From positions 2,681,501 to 2,745,500 of the forward strand of contig NZ_CP049057.1 of NCBI RefSeq assembly GCF_011044175.1: 64,000 bases of DNA, in the 5' to 3' direction. Of this stretch, positions 36,383 to 46,164 are shown one piece after another; position 1 is the first letter of the stretch; every line of letters starts with the position of its first letter. The notes under the pieces are model-generated. The model was not told where the DNA came from. It saw only the letters and a program-made list of their open reading frames with translations, and searched no databases. Origin of the DNA: Rasiella rasia. GTDB taxonomy: Bacteria > Bacteroidota > Bacteroidia > Flavobacteriales > Flavobacteriaceae. The position numbers and the translations under genes were made by a program.

Positions 36383-39300
36383 TTATTCTTTAATTACTTT
36401 TTTACTTATTGTACCAGATGCTGTAAATACTTCAACAAAGTATACACCTGTATTTAATTTAGTTAGATCTATAGAAGTTGTGGTTACCTCATCTTCAACA
36501 TCTAATTCCATCAGTCTTCCACGTAAATCATACACCTCGATTCGTTCTAAAGGTTCTTTAAGAGAAAGTATGTTTAAAATATCCTTCGTTGGATTTGGAT
36601 ACACAACAATACTTGATAGTGGTTGGTCGTCTGGACCTAGTAAATTTTCTGTAATAAAGAACACTGAAAATCTATCGGCTGAGTCTGTGCTATTGGATTC
36701 AAAGATGTATGAATTAGCAGTAAGTTCTGTGGTAATACCCTCTAGGAAATCGTATAAAAAGACTTTAGTATTTTCAATTATAGAACCTTCTATTTGGTCT
36801 ATAGATATTTCATAGGCTGTTTTAACCTTGATTTCTGTAGAAAAACCTAATGAAAACTTCATTTCTGGGTCAAATACGCCAGTTGTTTGAATCCCTAATT
36901 TACTTTCGGTTTGGTGGTGAAATGAATAAAGCGATATAATAGAGCCTACTCTTTCACTGTCAAATCCAGCATCAATATTTGGTGTGCCACTAGGACTGAA
37001 GGCTAACAGTGTATTGCTTTCCACATCGTAGTCTACACTTCTTAGATTAATCCAAATTCTATCAGTTAAACTTTCGTCAGGAACCCTAAGTGTTGTATTT
37101 CCTGATGTAAGTCGCATGCTATTATTAAATGAAACGCTACCTGCAGCTTGAGTTCTAATTGCAAATCCTTGACCAGTAGCAATAACACCATTAGGTATGG
37201 TGCTAACACCAGGATCGTTAGATGCTTTAACGCCTCCAGACATATTATACATTGAAATATCTCCCATGCTGAAATTTATCGAGTTTGCCCCTGGTATTGC
37301 ACTAGGTGCAGTGAGATGCTCCCAGAAATATACTTCGTTCACTAAGCTGTTTTGGTCTATAAATTCGTAGGCAGACATGGCGCTTGCATATGGGTTGGCA
37401 TATGTGTTAGGAGTACCATCTGGGTTGTCTATTAGATTATTAAAAAGCGCTGGCCTGTTAATAATACCATTGTTAAGTGTTCCTAATGTATATGTCATGA
37501 AATAGGCCTCATTTGCCGGATCAGTGTACCCCTCTTGTGGACGTACAATATACCCCTCGCCAACATTTATATTTCCATTATAACTTGTCCAGTAATCACC
37601 GTTGTCATCGGCAAAATTAGTTCCTCCAGGAACCCCTGGATGAGGAATAAAATTAGCTGGGTTGTGGTTCAGAACTAAAAATGCGTCTGTAAAAACATCA
37701 TTACGCGTTTCTTGGTCCATCGGACTTCCCATTACCATAAAGTCTCTGGTTTGAAGTATTGGGGTTGTTAATTCTACATTTATAGTAGCACTCCCGCCTT
37801 TTATTACCTGAGCGTCGTTCATTTTCTGAACTACATTTCCAGTATGTTTTACGATAAGAGAACCGTCTACAATAATGTCATTTTCAATTTCTATAAAATC
37901 GTCTGCACCAACCGTTAGCGTTCTTCCGGTGTCAACTTCACATGAACAAGCAGAAAAACTACTATTTCCAATTCCAGCTGTGTCATAATCAGAGGTGCTT
38001 ATTTTGGCTGTAGAACCAATATTTGGTAATCCATTAGACCAAGTTCCGGCTCCTAAAAATACTGTTTCTTCTCCTACTACCGTAACAGTTGTGGTACACG
38101 ATGATGTAAAGCCGTAGTCATCTTCAACAGTTAATGTAACAGTATGGTCTCCTAAATCTGCACAAGTAAATGTAGTCTGTCCTGTTAAGGTTCGTTTAGT
38201 AATTCCTATATTATCATTCGATCCATTATCTATATCAAGAGCGTCTATAGTAACTGTACCAGTTGTTTTATTTAACACCGCAGTATAGGGTGCGCAAATT
38301 GCAGTGGGTGGTGTATTGTCATACAATGGGTCTTTCAAAATATACAATCCTGTATTAACCGTACTTGAGCTGGTGTTAAATCCAGTAGCGACAAGGTTCC
38401 CACTTTCAAAAAATGGGTATACGTTCCAGATTCCACCTACTGTACCGGTTGCATCACTTGTTGGGAATGTATCAAAATAATCTTCTTCAGCTAGTGAAGG
38501 AGTGGCATCATACAGTCCGTCTACTTTCAAAATACGAACCCCATCTGTATAATTAGCAAGATAATACCTGTTACCTCTTACATAACCATTATGATCTGTA
38601 GCTGCAGTTGGGCCTTCGTATTCAAGTATAAGTTGAGGGTTGCTCAGGTCTGACATGTCAAATACCAGAGTTCTTGTATTGTACCCAGAATCTCTTTCAT
38701 CAAGTTCATCTCCCACAATAAAAAAGCGCTTGTCTTCAGTGAACCAACCTTGGTGGGTATAATCTGCATTGCTATATCCTACAGTACCAATAGTTACAAC
38801 ATTGGTAGCAATACCTTGAGCATTAGCAGTTTTATCAGTAACATCTAATACGTGAACAAAGCCCGTACCACTAAAACTTCCAATCATTATTTCTCTTCCT
38901 TGGTATGCAGGGTCTGGACCGTCATAGGTTACTACCTGCGCATCGTGGCAATAGTTCAGGGCAGAAAATCTTGCCTCTAATACAGGGTCATCAGGAACAC
39001 CGTTATTGTTACCATCAAGTCTATAAAATAACGGGCCACCGCTATTATAAGGAGTAACTCCTAAAACGTATGCGTAACCTGTATCTTCATTTATAATCAC
39101 ATTATGGGCTCTTCCACGGTTACCACTATTGGTACCCCAGGTAACTCTATTGTCATGCGAAAATGTTACTGATGGCGATCCAAATTGGGTTCTTAATTTA
39201 GTAAGATCAAAAATTTGCATACCATGGTTACCATTTCCATCACTAACTATATAAGCGTAATTTTGATATGTTTTTACATCGCGCCAAAGGCTAGATGATG

Positions 39301-39595
39301 TATGTGAAGGGAGTCTACCTAAAAATACCGGATTGATAGGGTCTGTAATACGAACAAAAGCAGTTCCGTTGTCTAAAGCAACAATAGCATATTCATCACC
39401 ATTGCCATCTACGTCGGTCCAACCCCAAGAATCTTGTCCCTCAAAACCACCCATCGCGGATGCAGAGATATAAGATTGTAACGTAATTCCATCACAGTCA
39501 TATGGTCCTGCAGAACCTCCTGAACATGGAGTTTGAGCATACATGGTAAAACTAAATAATGTTAAGAGTAGCGGGAGTAATTTTCTTTTAATCAT
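36383..39595 (-). CDS. T9SS-secreted choice-of-anchor B family protein, 1070 aa
   Basis: Signal peptide (1-20), then a region with SWGWTDVDGNGDEYAIVALD, FVRITDPINPVFLGRLP and SSLWRDVKTYQNYAYIVSDG: LVIVD-type repeats typical of the choice-of-anchor B domain (about 30-420). An HYR/PKD-like domain follows (about 430-505), then a long beta-rich region (about 510-970). A type A T9SS sorting domain closes it (about 985-1070, with IVVYPNPTKDILNI and LNTGVYFVEVFTASG). It is expected to be released or attached to LPS at the surface. It is the last gene after three tandem paralogues and is probably in the same unit. Confidence 0.88.
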   Translation of the reverse strand: MIKRKLLPLLLTLFSFTMYAQTPCSGGSAGPYDCDGITLQSYISASAMGGFEGQDSWGWTDVDGNGDEYAIVALDNGTAFVRITDPINPVFLGRLPSHTSSSLWRDVKTYQNYAYIVSDGNGNHGMQIFDLTKLRTQFGSPSVTFSHDNRVTWGTNSGNRGRAHNVIINEDTGYAYVLGVTPYNSGGPLFYRLDGNNNGVPDDPVLEARFSALNYCHDAQVVTYDGPDPAYQGREIMIGSFSGTGFVHVLDVTDKTANAQGIATNVVTIGTVGYSNADYTHQGWFTEDKRFFIVGDELDERDSGYNTRTLVFDMSDLSNPQLILEYEGPTAATDHNGYVRGNRYYLANYTDGVRILKVDGLYDATPSLAEEDYFDTFPTSDATGTVGGIWNVYPFFESGNLVATGFNTSSSTVNTGLYILKDPLYDNTPPTAICAPYTAVLNKTTGTVTIDALDIDNGSNDNIGITKRTLTGQTTFTCADLGDHTVTLTVEDDYGFTSSCTTTVTVVGEETVFLGAGTWSNGLPNIGSTAKISTSDYDTAGIGNSSFSACSCEVDTGRTLTVGADDFIEIENDIIVDGSLIVKHTGNVVQKMNDAQVIKGGSATINVELTTPILQTRDFMVMGSPMDQETRNDVFTDAFLVLNHNPANFIPHPGVPGGTNFADDNGDYWTSYNGNINVGEGYIVRPQEGYTDPANEAYFMTYTLGTLNNGIINRPALFNNLIDNPDGTPNTYANPYASAMSAYEFIDQNSLVNEVYFWEHLTAPSAIPGANSINFSMGDISMYNMSGGVKASNDPGVSTIPNGVIATGQGFAIRTQAAGSVSFNNSMRLTSGNTTLRVPDESLTDRIWINLRSVDYDVESNTLLAFSPSGTPNIDAGFDSERVGSIISLYSFHHQTESKLGIQTTGVFDPEMKFSLGFSTEIKVKTAYEISIDQIEGSIIENTKVFLYDFLEGITTELTANSYIFESNSTDSADRFSVFFITENLLGPDDQPLSSIVVYPNPTKDILNILSLKEPLERIEVYDLRGRLMELDVEDEVTTTSIDLTKLNTGVYFVEVFTASGTISKKVIKE

Positions 39596-39640
39596 AGTGT
39601 GTTTGTGAAATTTTATTTGGTTTTGTTATGCTGAAAAAAT

Positions 39641-40519
39641 TTACAGGCCAAGATAGGTAAATTCTATAGAACACGGTTGATCATGGCCAATATGCCCTTG
39701 TCCCGTTCCAGAATCACCACCGTTTACGAAGTAATTTTCTCCTGTATTTATATTATTAGTTAAAGAGAATGTATAATCGTTACCAGCTAACAGATATTTA
39801 TAGTATACAACTGTTGCAAAGTGAGGTACTGTATTGTCTTCTAAATCTGGTGATTCTATAGAATTGAAAGTACTATAGGAATGCGTATAGATCCATCCTT
39901 GTTGATAATCGAAAGAAGTACTTGTAGGGTCTATAGAGACTCCTGGCCCGGACATTTCAAAGAAGAAAGATCCTTCAGATGTCGCTAAAGAAATTTCATC
40001 TTGGCTAGTGAAATCTGCTATCTCTCCAGCCGAAAAGTTAACACCTACCTCAATACGGTATCTTCCGGAATACTTAGGTCTAAAAACTTCATTATCTAGA
40101 CCAGCCACAACATCAACATCATTTGGGTTTGGATTTGAAGTGGATTCGCGTATTGTTGTTCGCTGACAAACATTTGTCTGTGTATATCGTTTATAATCTT
40201 CTCTTAAGTGCTGTGTGATCCATTTAGTGCCATCCCAGCTATATATGCCTGGTGAGACATCGTTGGCGCCATTTGTTGTTAATTCAGTGTTGTACACAGT
40301 GGTACCAACTGCTAGAGTTCCTCCAGCTGGATTTACAACAGGTGCGGCAACAAGTACAGAGCTTAAAGCTACTCTCGGAAAAACAAATCCTTCTGTGTTG
40401 CTTTCTATATCTAAAATTCCTTCAGGAGTTGTTGTTCCGATACCTATTTGACCAAAAGTAAGTTGTGTGCACATAACTGTTATGCACAAAATGACTTGAA
40501 ATGTTATTTTTAATTTCAT
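39641..40519 (-). CDS. Exported surface protein, paralogue A of three
   Basis: The ATG at 40519 gives a clean signal peptide ending TFGQ and removes the overlap with the upstream paralogue that a longer start would create. The mature part begins IGIGTTTPEGILDIES, then NTEGFVFPRVAL, GIYSWDGTKWITQ and a C-terminal beta domain with a closing VEFTYLGL-like IEFTYLGL. It is about 292 residues. The same layout is seen in the genes at 40533 and 41417. It lacks a T9SS sorting domain. The gap to the downstream choice-of-anchor B gene is 45 bases. Confidence 0.8.
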   Translation of the reverse strand: MKLKITFQVILCITVMCTQLTFGQIGIGTTTPEGILDIESNTEGFVFPRVALSSVLVAAPVVNPAGGTLAVGTTVYNTELTTNGANDVSPGIYSWDGTKWITQHLREDYKRYTQTNVCQRTTIRESTSNPNPNDVDVVAGLDNEVFRPKYSGRYRIEVGVNFSAGEIADFTSQDEISLATSEGSFFFEMSGPGVSIDPTSTSFDYQQGWIYTHSYSTFNSIESPDLEDNTVPHFATVVYYKYLLAGNDYTFSLTNNINTGENYFVNGGDSGTGQGHIGHDQPCSIEFTYLGL

Positions 40520-40532
40520 GATGCTCGTTTTA

Positions 40533-41405
40533 TTATTCTCCAACGTATGTAATTTCTACTGTACAACTAAAATCGCCCACGCTTACAATGTACCCGCGGC
40601 CGTCACCAGATGGAATGACTGAAAAATCGCCATCTGCCTCAAAGCCATCTAGGTCATCTTGATTAAATGACATAGCAAATGAGTAGGTAACATTACGTGT
40701 TAACAACTCTTCAATAATATATACACTCTGATTAATGGTGTTTGTATATTCTATCATTGAAGCGCCACTTCCTCCTTTAAAAAGTTTATCGTCATTAAGA
40801 CCAGAGTACGATTTCATTTTGAACGTTGTGGTAGTACCATTAAATGTGAAGTCAAAATCACCAGAACCAGCTGCGTAATTCACGTGTTGATCTCCAGAAG
40901 GTTCGTTACTTGTTCCAGCTCCATAATGAAGCGTAAGAATTACTTTGTACGCCCCGCTAAACTTTGGTGTAAATGAGGTTTCGTCGAAGCTAATTGCTTG
41001 ATTTCCTAATATTGGATTTAAAATATCGCTAGAACCAGTTCTTAGATCTGCATCTTGCGTAAATATTTTTGAATCTTTTTTATTAAACTGTGGTATCCAT
41101 TTTGTTCCTGTCCATATATAGATACCAGGAAATACACTATCTTCACCACTACCAGCAGTATTAGTATTGTATACACACGTTCCAGCGGCAAGAGTTCCAC
41201 CACTAGGGTTGGCAAGAGTTTCTACAGTAACATCAGTTAATGAAGCTACCGGGTATATTACGCCTAACGTATTATTGTTGCCTAAGTCGAGTAAACCTTC
41301 GGGTGAAGAGTTGTTTACACCTACTTGAGCGTTACTTACAACAGTACACAAGGGAATATAGCCTAGAAATAAAATGAATATTATATAAAAGTATTTTGTT
41401 TTCAT
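40533..41405 (-). CDS. Exported surface protein, paralogue B of three
   Basis: The 290-residue product has a signal peptide followed by AQVGVNNSSPEGLLDLGN, then IYIWTGTKWIPQFNKKDSK and a C-terminal domain ending CTVEITYVGE. The C-terminal region carries long polar loops (FSGAYKVILTLHYGAG, TFNGTTTTFKMKSYS). It shares layout and several segments with its two neighbours, so the array arose by tandem duplication. No sorting domain is present and function is unknown. It is 13 bases upstream of paralogue A. Confidence 0.8.
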   Translation of the reverse strand: MKTKYFYIIFILFLGYIPLCTVVSNAQVGVNNSSPEGLLDLGNNNTLGVIYPVASLTDVTVETLANPSGGTLAAGTCVYNTNTAGSGEDSVFPGIYIWTGTKWIPQFNKKDSKIFTQDADLRTGSSDILNPILGNQAISFDETSFTPKFSGAYKVILTLHYGAGTSNEPSGDQHVNYAAGSGDFDFTFNGTTTTFKMKSYSGLNDDKLFKGGSGASMIEYTNTINQSVYIIEELLTRNVTYSFAMSFNQDDLDGFEADGDFSVIPSGDGRGYIVSVGDFSCTVEITYVGE

Positions 41406-41416
41406 GTCTGCTTGTT

Positions 41417-42280
41417 TTATTGTTCGCCGATATAGGTAATTTCAACTGTACACGGAATATCATATGCTACATAACCTCTCCCACTACTAAACGACGCATT
41501 TCCGCCTTCATCAACAAACTCAGTAGCTGGGTCTTGGTCAAAAATCATGGTCATGTTAACTACCTCGTTTTCTGTATATTCTTTATAAAAGGTGCTGTTA
41601 AATTCTTGCCAGATTGCAAAATAGTTAGTGGCCCCAACACGAGAATCGTAAGAAGTGGAGTATGAGTGCACAGGGAAGTTGTACGTATCAGATCCTAATG
41701 TCAAAGTAAACGTTCCTGACTGTCTCGCGATATTTAATCGTCCGTCAGATCGAGAGCCTCCACTTCCTTCGTTTGGCACTTTGGCGCCTCCTCCTCCATA
41801 ATTTACCGAAACACGAATTCTATACATGCCCGTATAATCTGCGGTAAAACTGCTACCATTAATTCCAGTTACGGTTAAGTTTGTATCTGATCTTGACCTC
41901 AAAGAAAAGGTGTCACTTTCAAACAATTCAGATTGCTCTTGATTGAATTGGGGAATCCATTGTGTACCATCCCAAGAATAGATGCCAATTGTAACATCAT
42001 TAGTGCCAGTGGCTGAAACATTTGTGTTAAAGACTGTTGTTCCAACTGGGATAGCTGTAACACCCGCTTTAGGATTTGTTACGGGGGCCATTACGTTTGT
42101 TGCAGTAAGTGACACACGTGGCAAAACGAGGCCGTATTTGGGTACGGGCACCGGGTCGTTATAGACATCTAAAATTCCTTCCGGATTTGTTGTGTTAATA
42201 CCAACTTGAGAAAATGCCATTGGCGTAAGCAATAACAACGCAAGTGATATGAAGCAAAACTTATAAGTAGTTTTTAGCAT
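41417..42280 (-). CDS. Exported surface protein, paralogue C of three (first gene of the unit)
   Basis: The 287-residue product has a signal peptide ending AFSQ, then VGINTTNPEGILDVYNDP, GIYSWDGTQWIPQFNQEQSE and a beta domain with YTGMYRIRVSVNYGGG, ending CTVEITYIGEQ. The C-terminal domain aligns by eye with that of paralogue B (IRVSVNYGGG against VILTLHYGAG). It is the promoter-proximal gene, preceded by the direct-repeat control module at 42308-42372. No catalytic motif is seen; a structural fibre or adhesin role is plausible. Confidence 0.8.
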   Translation of the reverse strand: MLKTTYKFCFISLALLLLTPMAFSQVGINTTNPEGILDVYNDPVPVPKYGLVLPRVSLTATNVMAPVTNPKAGVTAIPVGTTVFNTNVSATGTNDVTIGIYSWDGTQWIPQFNQEQSELFESDTFSLRSRSDTNLTVTGINGSSFTADYTGMYRIRVSVNYGGGGAKVPNEGSGGSRSDGRLNIARQSGTFTLTLGSDTYNFPVHSYSTSYDSRVGATNYFAIWQEFNSTFYKEYTENEVVNMTMIFDQDPATEFVDEGGNASFSSGRGYVAYDIPCTVEITYIGEQ

Positions 42281-42307
42281 AATCTAGTTTTTGTCGATTT
42301 GGGATAA

Positions 42308-42372
42308 CAAGGATATGAGTAATTATCGACATAAACCAATAAACTTCGATATAAAGCACATAAATTTAACAT
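42308..42372 (-). promoter_or_regulatory. Direct-repeat control module and -7-like box of the paralogue operon
   Basis: Repeats TCGACATAAACC (42326) and TCGATATAAAGC (42346) are 20 bases apart and followed by ATAAATTTAACAT at 42360-42372, in the same order and spacing as the module at 36247-36293. A -7-like box (minus strand TATCCTTG, 42308-42315) lies 28 bases before the start codon. The distance from the first repeat to the start is 46 bases against 44 for the other copy. Confidence 0.6.
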
Positions 42373-42521
42373 TTGAAGCTTAATTCTTACAAAAAATAGT
42401 CCTATAAAAGATAATTTTGAGTAAGTATGTATGATTTTTCTTTTTTTGTAGTCTTAAATTTTGTGGGCTAATTATATGAATTCAACATACTTATACCTAC
42501 TATTTCTTTATAATCATTCTG

Positions 42522-42529
42522 TAAATTTG
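42522..42529 (+). promoter_or_regulatory. -7 element abutting the start of the PLP enzyme gene
   Basis: TAAATTTG matches TAnnTTTG and ends only four bases before the ATG at 42534. Transcription would begin at or next to the start codon, suggesting a leaderless or near-leaderless mRNA. No clear -33 element is visible. Confidence 0.4.
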
Positions 42530-42533
42530 CGTT

Positions 42534-43466
42534 ATGATGAATGTTAGCTTTAACTCATTAATCCCTTCTGAAAACGTTAGTATTTTGGCTAAAGAGTTAC
42601 AGAATATATCGGGGGAGCTTGTGTTAAAACGAGAAGATTTATTACATCCTGCTATCTCTGGAAATAAATTCAGAAAACTAAAATATAACTTGCAAGAAGC
42701 TTTTATTCTGAAACGGGATACCATTGTAACCTTTGGCGGAGCATTTTCAAATCATATAGCCGCCGTAGCCGCTGCCGGAAAAATGACAGGGCTTGCAACC
42801 GTTGGGTACATAAGAGGTGAAGAATTAGAGAATTCTTACACCTATAATACTACCTTAAAATATGCCGCGGAGCACGGTATGACGTTGCGCTTTATTTCTA
42901 GAGAACAGTATAGACATAAAGATTCTGAACAGTTTCTTGAAGAAATTTCAGCGCAATTCCCGAATGCTTATATACTTCCTGAAGGTGGAACTAACACCTT
43001 GGCTGTTAAAGGATGTGAAGAAATACTTACCCCGGCCGATAGTGGTTTTGACTATATCTGCACAGCTGTTGGTACAGGCGGTACCTTGGCAGGCCTAATC
43101 AAGGCTTCAGAAAACACGCAACATGTTATTGGCTATTCTGCTTTAAAAGGAACATTTCAGAAGAAAGTGATAGCAACACATACATCAAAAACAAACTTTA
43201 CGTTAAAGGATACGTATTGTTTTGGGGGCTACGCTAAAATAGATTCAGAATTAATTCGTTTTATGAATAATTTTAAGCAAGAAACTGGAATTTTGCTGGA
43301 TCCTGTGTATACCGCTAAAATGCTCTTCGGAATTTTTGCCGATTTAAAAAAAGGCGTATTCCCTGAAAATAGCCGTATTTTAGCCATCCATACTGGAGGT
43401 ATACAAGGTATTTCTGGCATGAATAAATTATTAAAAAAAAGAAGTCTCCCTCAAATAGAAACTTAA
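42534..43466 (+). CDS. PLP-dependent enzyme of the ACC deaminase / D-cysteine desulfhydrase family
   Basis: The 310-residue protein has KREDLLHPAISGNKFRKLKY with the Schiff-base Lys45, GGAFSNHIAAVAAAG as substrate-binding loop and a GTGGTLAGLI phosphate-binding loop. The family includes 1-aminocyclopropane-1-carboxylate deaminase, D-cysteine desulfhydrase and L-cysteate sulfo-lyase; sequence alone does not separate them. The second ATG (42537) is an equally good start given the adjacent promoter box. It is followed two bases later by the glucosaminidase lipoprotein gene and is likely first in a three-gene unit with hemL. Confidence 0.85.
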   Translation: MMNVSFNSLIPSENVSILAKELQNISGELVLKREDLLHPAISGNKFRKLKYNLQEAFILKRDTIVTFGGAFSNHIAAVAAAGKMTGLATVGYIRGEELENSYTYNTTLKYAAEHGMTLRFISREQYRHKDSEQFLEEISAQFPNAYILPEGGTNTLAVKGCEEILTPADSGFDYICTAVGTGGTLAGLIKASENTQHVIGYSALKGTFQKKVIATHTSKTNFTLKDTYCFGGYAKIDSELIRFMNNFKQETGILLDPVYTAKMLFGIFADLKKGVFPENSRILAIHTGGIQGISGMNKLLKKRSLPQIET

Positions 43467-43468
43467 CT

Positions 43469-44308
43469 ATGTTGCGAAAATCAACACTACTTTTACTACT
43501 TGTCGTTTTAACGTTAGGTGCTTGTAAATCTAAAAAACAAGTAACTAGCAAAAAAAAGCGCCCTGCTATCGAACGGGTGGTAGTTAATAAAAAACCGCCA
43601 AAAGACATTCCAAAAGAAACAACTCCGAAGACGGAAGTCAAGAAGCCGCCGGCAAATGCAACTTATGCTGAAGTTGTTCAAATGTACATTGCTAATTATA
43701 GTACAATTGCCAAAGAAGAAATGCTTCAATATGGTATTCCGGCAAGTATTACTCTTGCACAGGGTATTTTAGAAAGCGGCGCAGGTAGGGGAGATCTTAC
43801 CAAACGCGCTAACAATCATTTTGGAATTAAATGCCATAAGGGTTGGACTGGAGATACTGTGTATCACGACGATGATGAATTGCAAGAATGTTTCAGAAAA
43901 TATAGCGACCCTAAATATTCTTTTAGAGATCATTCACTTTTTTTAACAGAGCGCAGTAGGTATCAAGATTTATTTAAACTGAGAAAAGACGATTATAAGG
44001 GTTGGGCGAGAGGACTGAAGAAAGCTGGATATGCTACAGACCCAAAATACCCAAATAAGCTTATCAGTATCATTGAGCGTTACAATTTAACCGAGTTCGA
44101 TGATGAAGTCTTGGGTAATAGTGCGAATTCAGCAAAGTTAGACGACACAAAAATAGCAACGCATAAAGTAAAAAAAGGAGATACCTTATATAATATAGCA
44201 AGACGCTTTAATCTAACGGTGGAGACATTAAAAGAATACAACGGCCTTACTACAAACAACATTTCTATAGGACAAGTGTTATATTTGCACCCTGTAAAGA
44301 ATAAGTAA
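43469..44308 (+). CDS. Glucosaminidase-LysM lipoprotein
   Basis: Lipobox TLGAC (Cys19) marks a lipoprotein. After a Lys/Pro-rich linker comes a mannosyl-glycoprotein endo-beta-N-acetylglucosaminidase domain (about 65-205), with catalytic Glu in LAQGILESGAGRGDLTKRAN and the NHFGIKCHKGW motif. A C-terminal LysM domain (about 230-277; VKKGDTLYNIARRFNLTVE) binds peptidoglycan. It is probably a cell-wall hydrolase anchored to the outer membrane. It lies between the PLP enzyme and hemL genes with two- and six-base gaps. Confidence 0.92.
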   Translation: MLRKSTLLLLLVVLTLGACKSKKQVTSKKKRPAIERVVVNKKPPKDIPKETTPKTEVKKPPANATYAEVVQMYIANYSTIAKEEMLQYGIPASITLAQGILESGAGRGDLTKRANNHFGIKCHKGWTGDTVYHDDDELQECFRKYSDPKYSFRDHSLFLTERSRYQDLFKLRKDDYKGWARGLKKAGYATDPKYPNKLISIIERYNLTEFDDEVLGNSANSAKLDDTKIATHKVKKGDTLYNIARRFNLTVETLKEYNGLTTNNISIGQVLYLHPVKNK

Positions 44309-44314
44309 ATTAGT

Positions 44315-45604
44315 ATGGTATATCAGCGTAGTAGTGCTCTTTTCCAAGAAGCTCAAACCGTAATTCCTGGAGGTGTAAACTCACCAGTTCGTGCTTTTAA
44401 AGCTGTTGGAGGCACCCCTATTTTTGTAGAAAAAGCAAAAGGCGCTTATCTCTATGATGTAGATGGAAATCAATTAATAGATTACATTAATTCATGGGGG
44501 CCTATGATTTTAGGTCACGCTCATGTTCCCGTTGTAAATGCAGTCATTGAAAAAGCTCAAAAAGGCACTTCTTTTGGAATGCCTACCGAAATTGAAACCG
44601 ATATAGCCGCCTTAGCGGTTCGTATGGTGCCAGGAATTGAGAAAATACGATTTGTAAATAGTGGTACCGAAGCATGTATGAGTGCTGTTCGTTTGGCGCG
44701 TGGATATACAGGCAAAGATAAAATTATCAAATTTGCTGGCTGCTATCATGGTCATAGCGATTCGTTTTTAATTCAGGCAGGAAGTGGTGCAGTAACATTT
44801 GGTACTCCAAATAGTCCAGGTGTTACAAAAGGCACTGCTAAAGACACACTTTTAGCTACCTACAACGATTTGGAAAATGTGGCTCAATTAATACAGGACA
44901 ATAAAGACGAAATTGCTTGTATTATTTTAGAACCTGTTGCGGGTAATATGGGTTGTATTCCTCCCGCAGATCGATTCTTGCAGGGGTTGCGAACACTTTG
45001 TGATGCCAACAACATCCTTCTTATTTTTGATGAGGTTATGACAGGTTTTAGACTGGCAAAAGGTGGGGCACAAGAATTGTATAATGTGAACGCTGATATT
45101 GTTACCTTCGGAAAAGTTATAGGGGGTGGTTTGCCCGTAGGTGCTTTTGCTGCTCGGGCAGAAATTATGAATCACCTAGCACCTCTAGGTCCAGTGTATC
45201 AGGCAGGAACGCTTAGTGGTAACCCTCTAGCAATGGCTGCGGGATTGGCTATGTTAACCGAGTTAAATTCTAATGCCGAAGTATTCGACTCTTTAGAAAA
45301 GAAAACAGCTTATTTGCATAAAGGGTTACGTGAGGTAATGGTAAAAAATGGGGTGGCGCATACTATAAATAGAGTAGGCTCTATGCTATCTATTCATTTT
45401 TCAGAAGCACCTGTTGTAGATTTTAAAACTGCGGCGCATGCGAGTGGTGAAAACTTTAAACTGTTTTTTCACGGAATGTTACAAGAAGGAGTTTATATTG
45501 CACCTAGCGCCTACGAAACATGGTTCTTATGCGATGCGCTTACCTACCTAGATTTAGATAAAACTATTGAGGCAGCAAATAGCGTAGCTCAAAAATTGGC
45601 ATAA
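44315..45604 (+). CDS. hemL: Glutamate-1-semialdehyde 2,1-aminomutase
   Basis: This PLP enzyme makes 5-aminolevulinate from glutamate-1-semialdehyde in tetrapyrrole synthesis by the C5 route. Hallmarks are [16 protein letters not shown] at the start, [34 protein letters not shown] and Lys267 in [15 protein letters not shown]. Its length (429) is normal for the family. It ends the three-gene unit that begins at 42534 and is closed by a strong terminator. Confidence 0.97.
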   Translation: MVYQRSSALFQEAQTVIPGGVNSPVRAFKAVGGTPIFVEKAKGAYLYDVDGNQLIDYINSWGPMILGHAHVPVVNAVIEKAQKGTSFGMPTEIETDIAALAVRMVPGIEKIRFVNSGTEACMSAVRLARGYTGKDKIIKFAGCYHGHSDSFLIQAGSGAVTFGTPNSPGVTKGTAKDTLLATYNDLENVAQLIQDNKDEIACIILEPVAGNMGCIPPADRFLQGLRTLCDANNILLIFDEVMTGFRLAKGGAQELYNVNADIVTFGKVIGGGLPVGAFAARAEIMNHLAPLGPVYQAGTLSGNPLAMAAGLAMLTELNSNAEVFDSLEKKTAYLHKGLREVMVKNGVAHTINRVGSMLSIHFSEAPVVDFKTAAHASGENFKLFFHGMLQEGVYIAPSAYETWFLCDALTYLDLDKTIEAANSVAQKLA

Positions 45605-45630
45605 AAAAACCTCCTTACCGGAGGTTTTTC
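45603..45630. terminator. Bidirectional terminator after hemL
   Basis: AAACCTCC pairs with GGAGGTTT around a five-base loop, flanked by A and T runs. It serves hemL and the convergent gene at 45647. Confidence 0.9.
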
Positions 45631-45646
45631 TTCTTGGCAGAAATAG

Positions 45647-45994
45647 TTATTTCTGTAAGCTTAGCCATTTTTTGTACTGTTCTGCAGTAAGCAATTTTTT
45701 TACTGAAGCAGCCAATTGACTATCGTGCTTTTTCTTTGCAGCAATTACATCTGCACTTTTCTGATCTTTACCAGTAATGTACTTTTTATAATTCACTTCT
45801 TTCTGAACATACGCTCTAAACAAAGACCTTTGTTGGTCTCCAGTAAGATCTAGTTTGCTAGACAAATCTCCAACAGTAGCTTTTGCAACTGCCTCTGGAC
45901 GGCTGTCGTCTTTAGATAAACTTTGCGCGGTTGCAGTGTTCATTCCTAATAAAACAACGAAAGCAAATGCAATTCCTGTGATAAACTTTTTCAT
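45647..45994 (-). CDS. Small exported Spy-like helical protein, 115 aa
   Basis: Signal peptide (about 1-23, ending TATAQ) followed by an all-helical mature part with LDLTGDQQRSLFRAYVQK and a closing LTAEQYKKWLSLQK. These LTxxQ-like elements resemble the Spy/CpxP periplasmic chaperone fold. The gene at 46165 has the same features (LDLTDAQQKK, LTAEQYEKWEK), so the two are probably distant paralogues. Role is inferred; no experimental anchor exists in the sequence. Confidence 0.7.
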   Translation of the reverse strand: MKKFITGIAFAFVVLLGMNTATAQSLSKDDSRPEAVAKATVGDLSSKLDLTGDQQRSLFRAYVQKEVNYKKYITGKDQKSADVIAAKKKHDSQLAASVKKLLTAEQYKKWLSLQK

Positions 45995-46164
45995 CTTAAT
46001 TTAAATTAGTTAATACAGAAGATGGAATGCCCAAACTATTCATCTTCGGTTGATTGTTATTTACTAAAAGGGCATTTAGCTAAATTAGTTTACTAATGTA
46101 ACTATTTTGAAAACAATAATCCAAAAATTGAGCCAAAAATTAAAATGAGGAAATTATTATAAGC

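Noticed and set aside
36378-36815. Open frame of 145 residues opposite the T9SS sorting domain
   Set aside because: It overlaps a clear sorting domain on the other strand and has low-complexity Ser/Thr composition.
46021-46090. Inverted repeat AATGCCC/GGGCATT as a terminator
   Set aside because: The loop is about 40 bases and no T tract follows on either strand.
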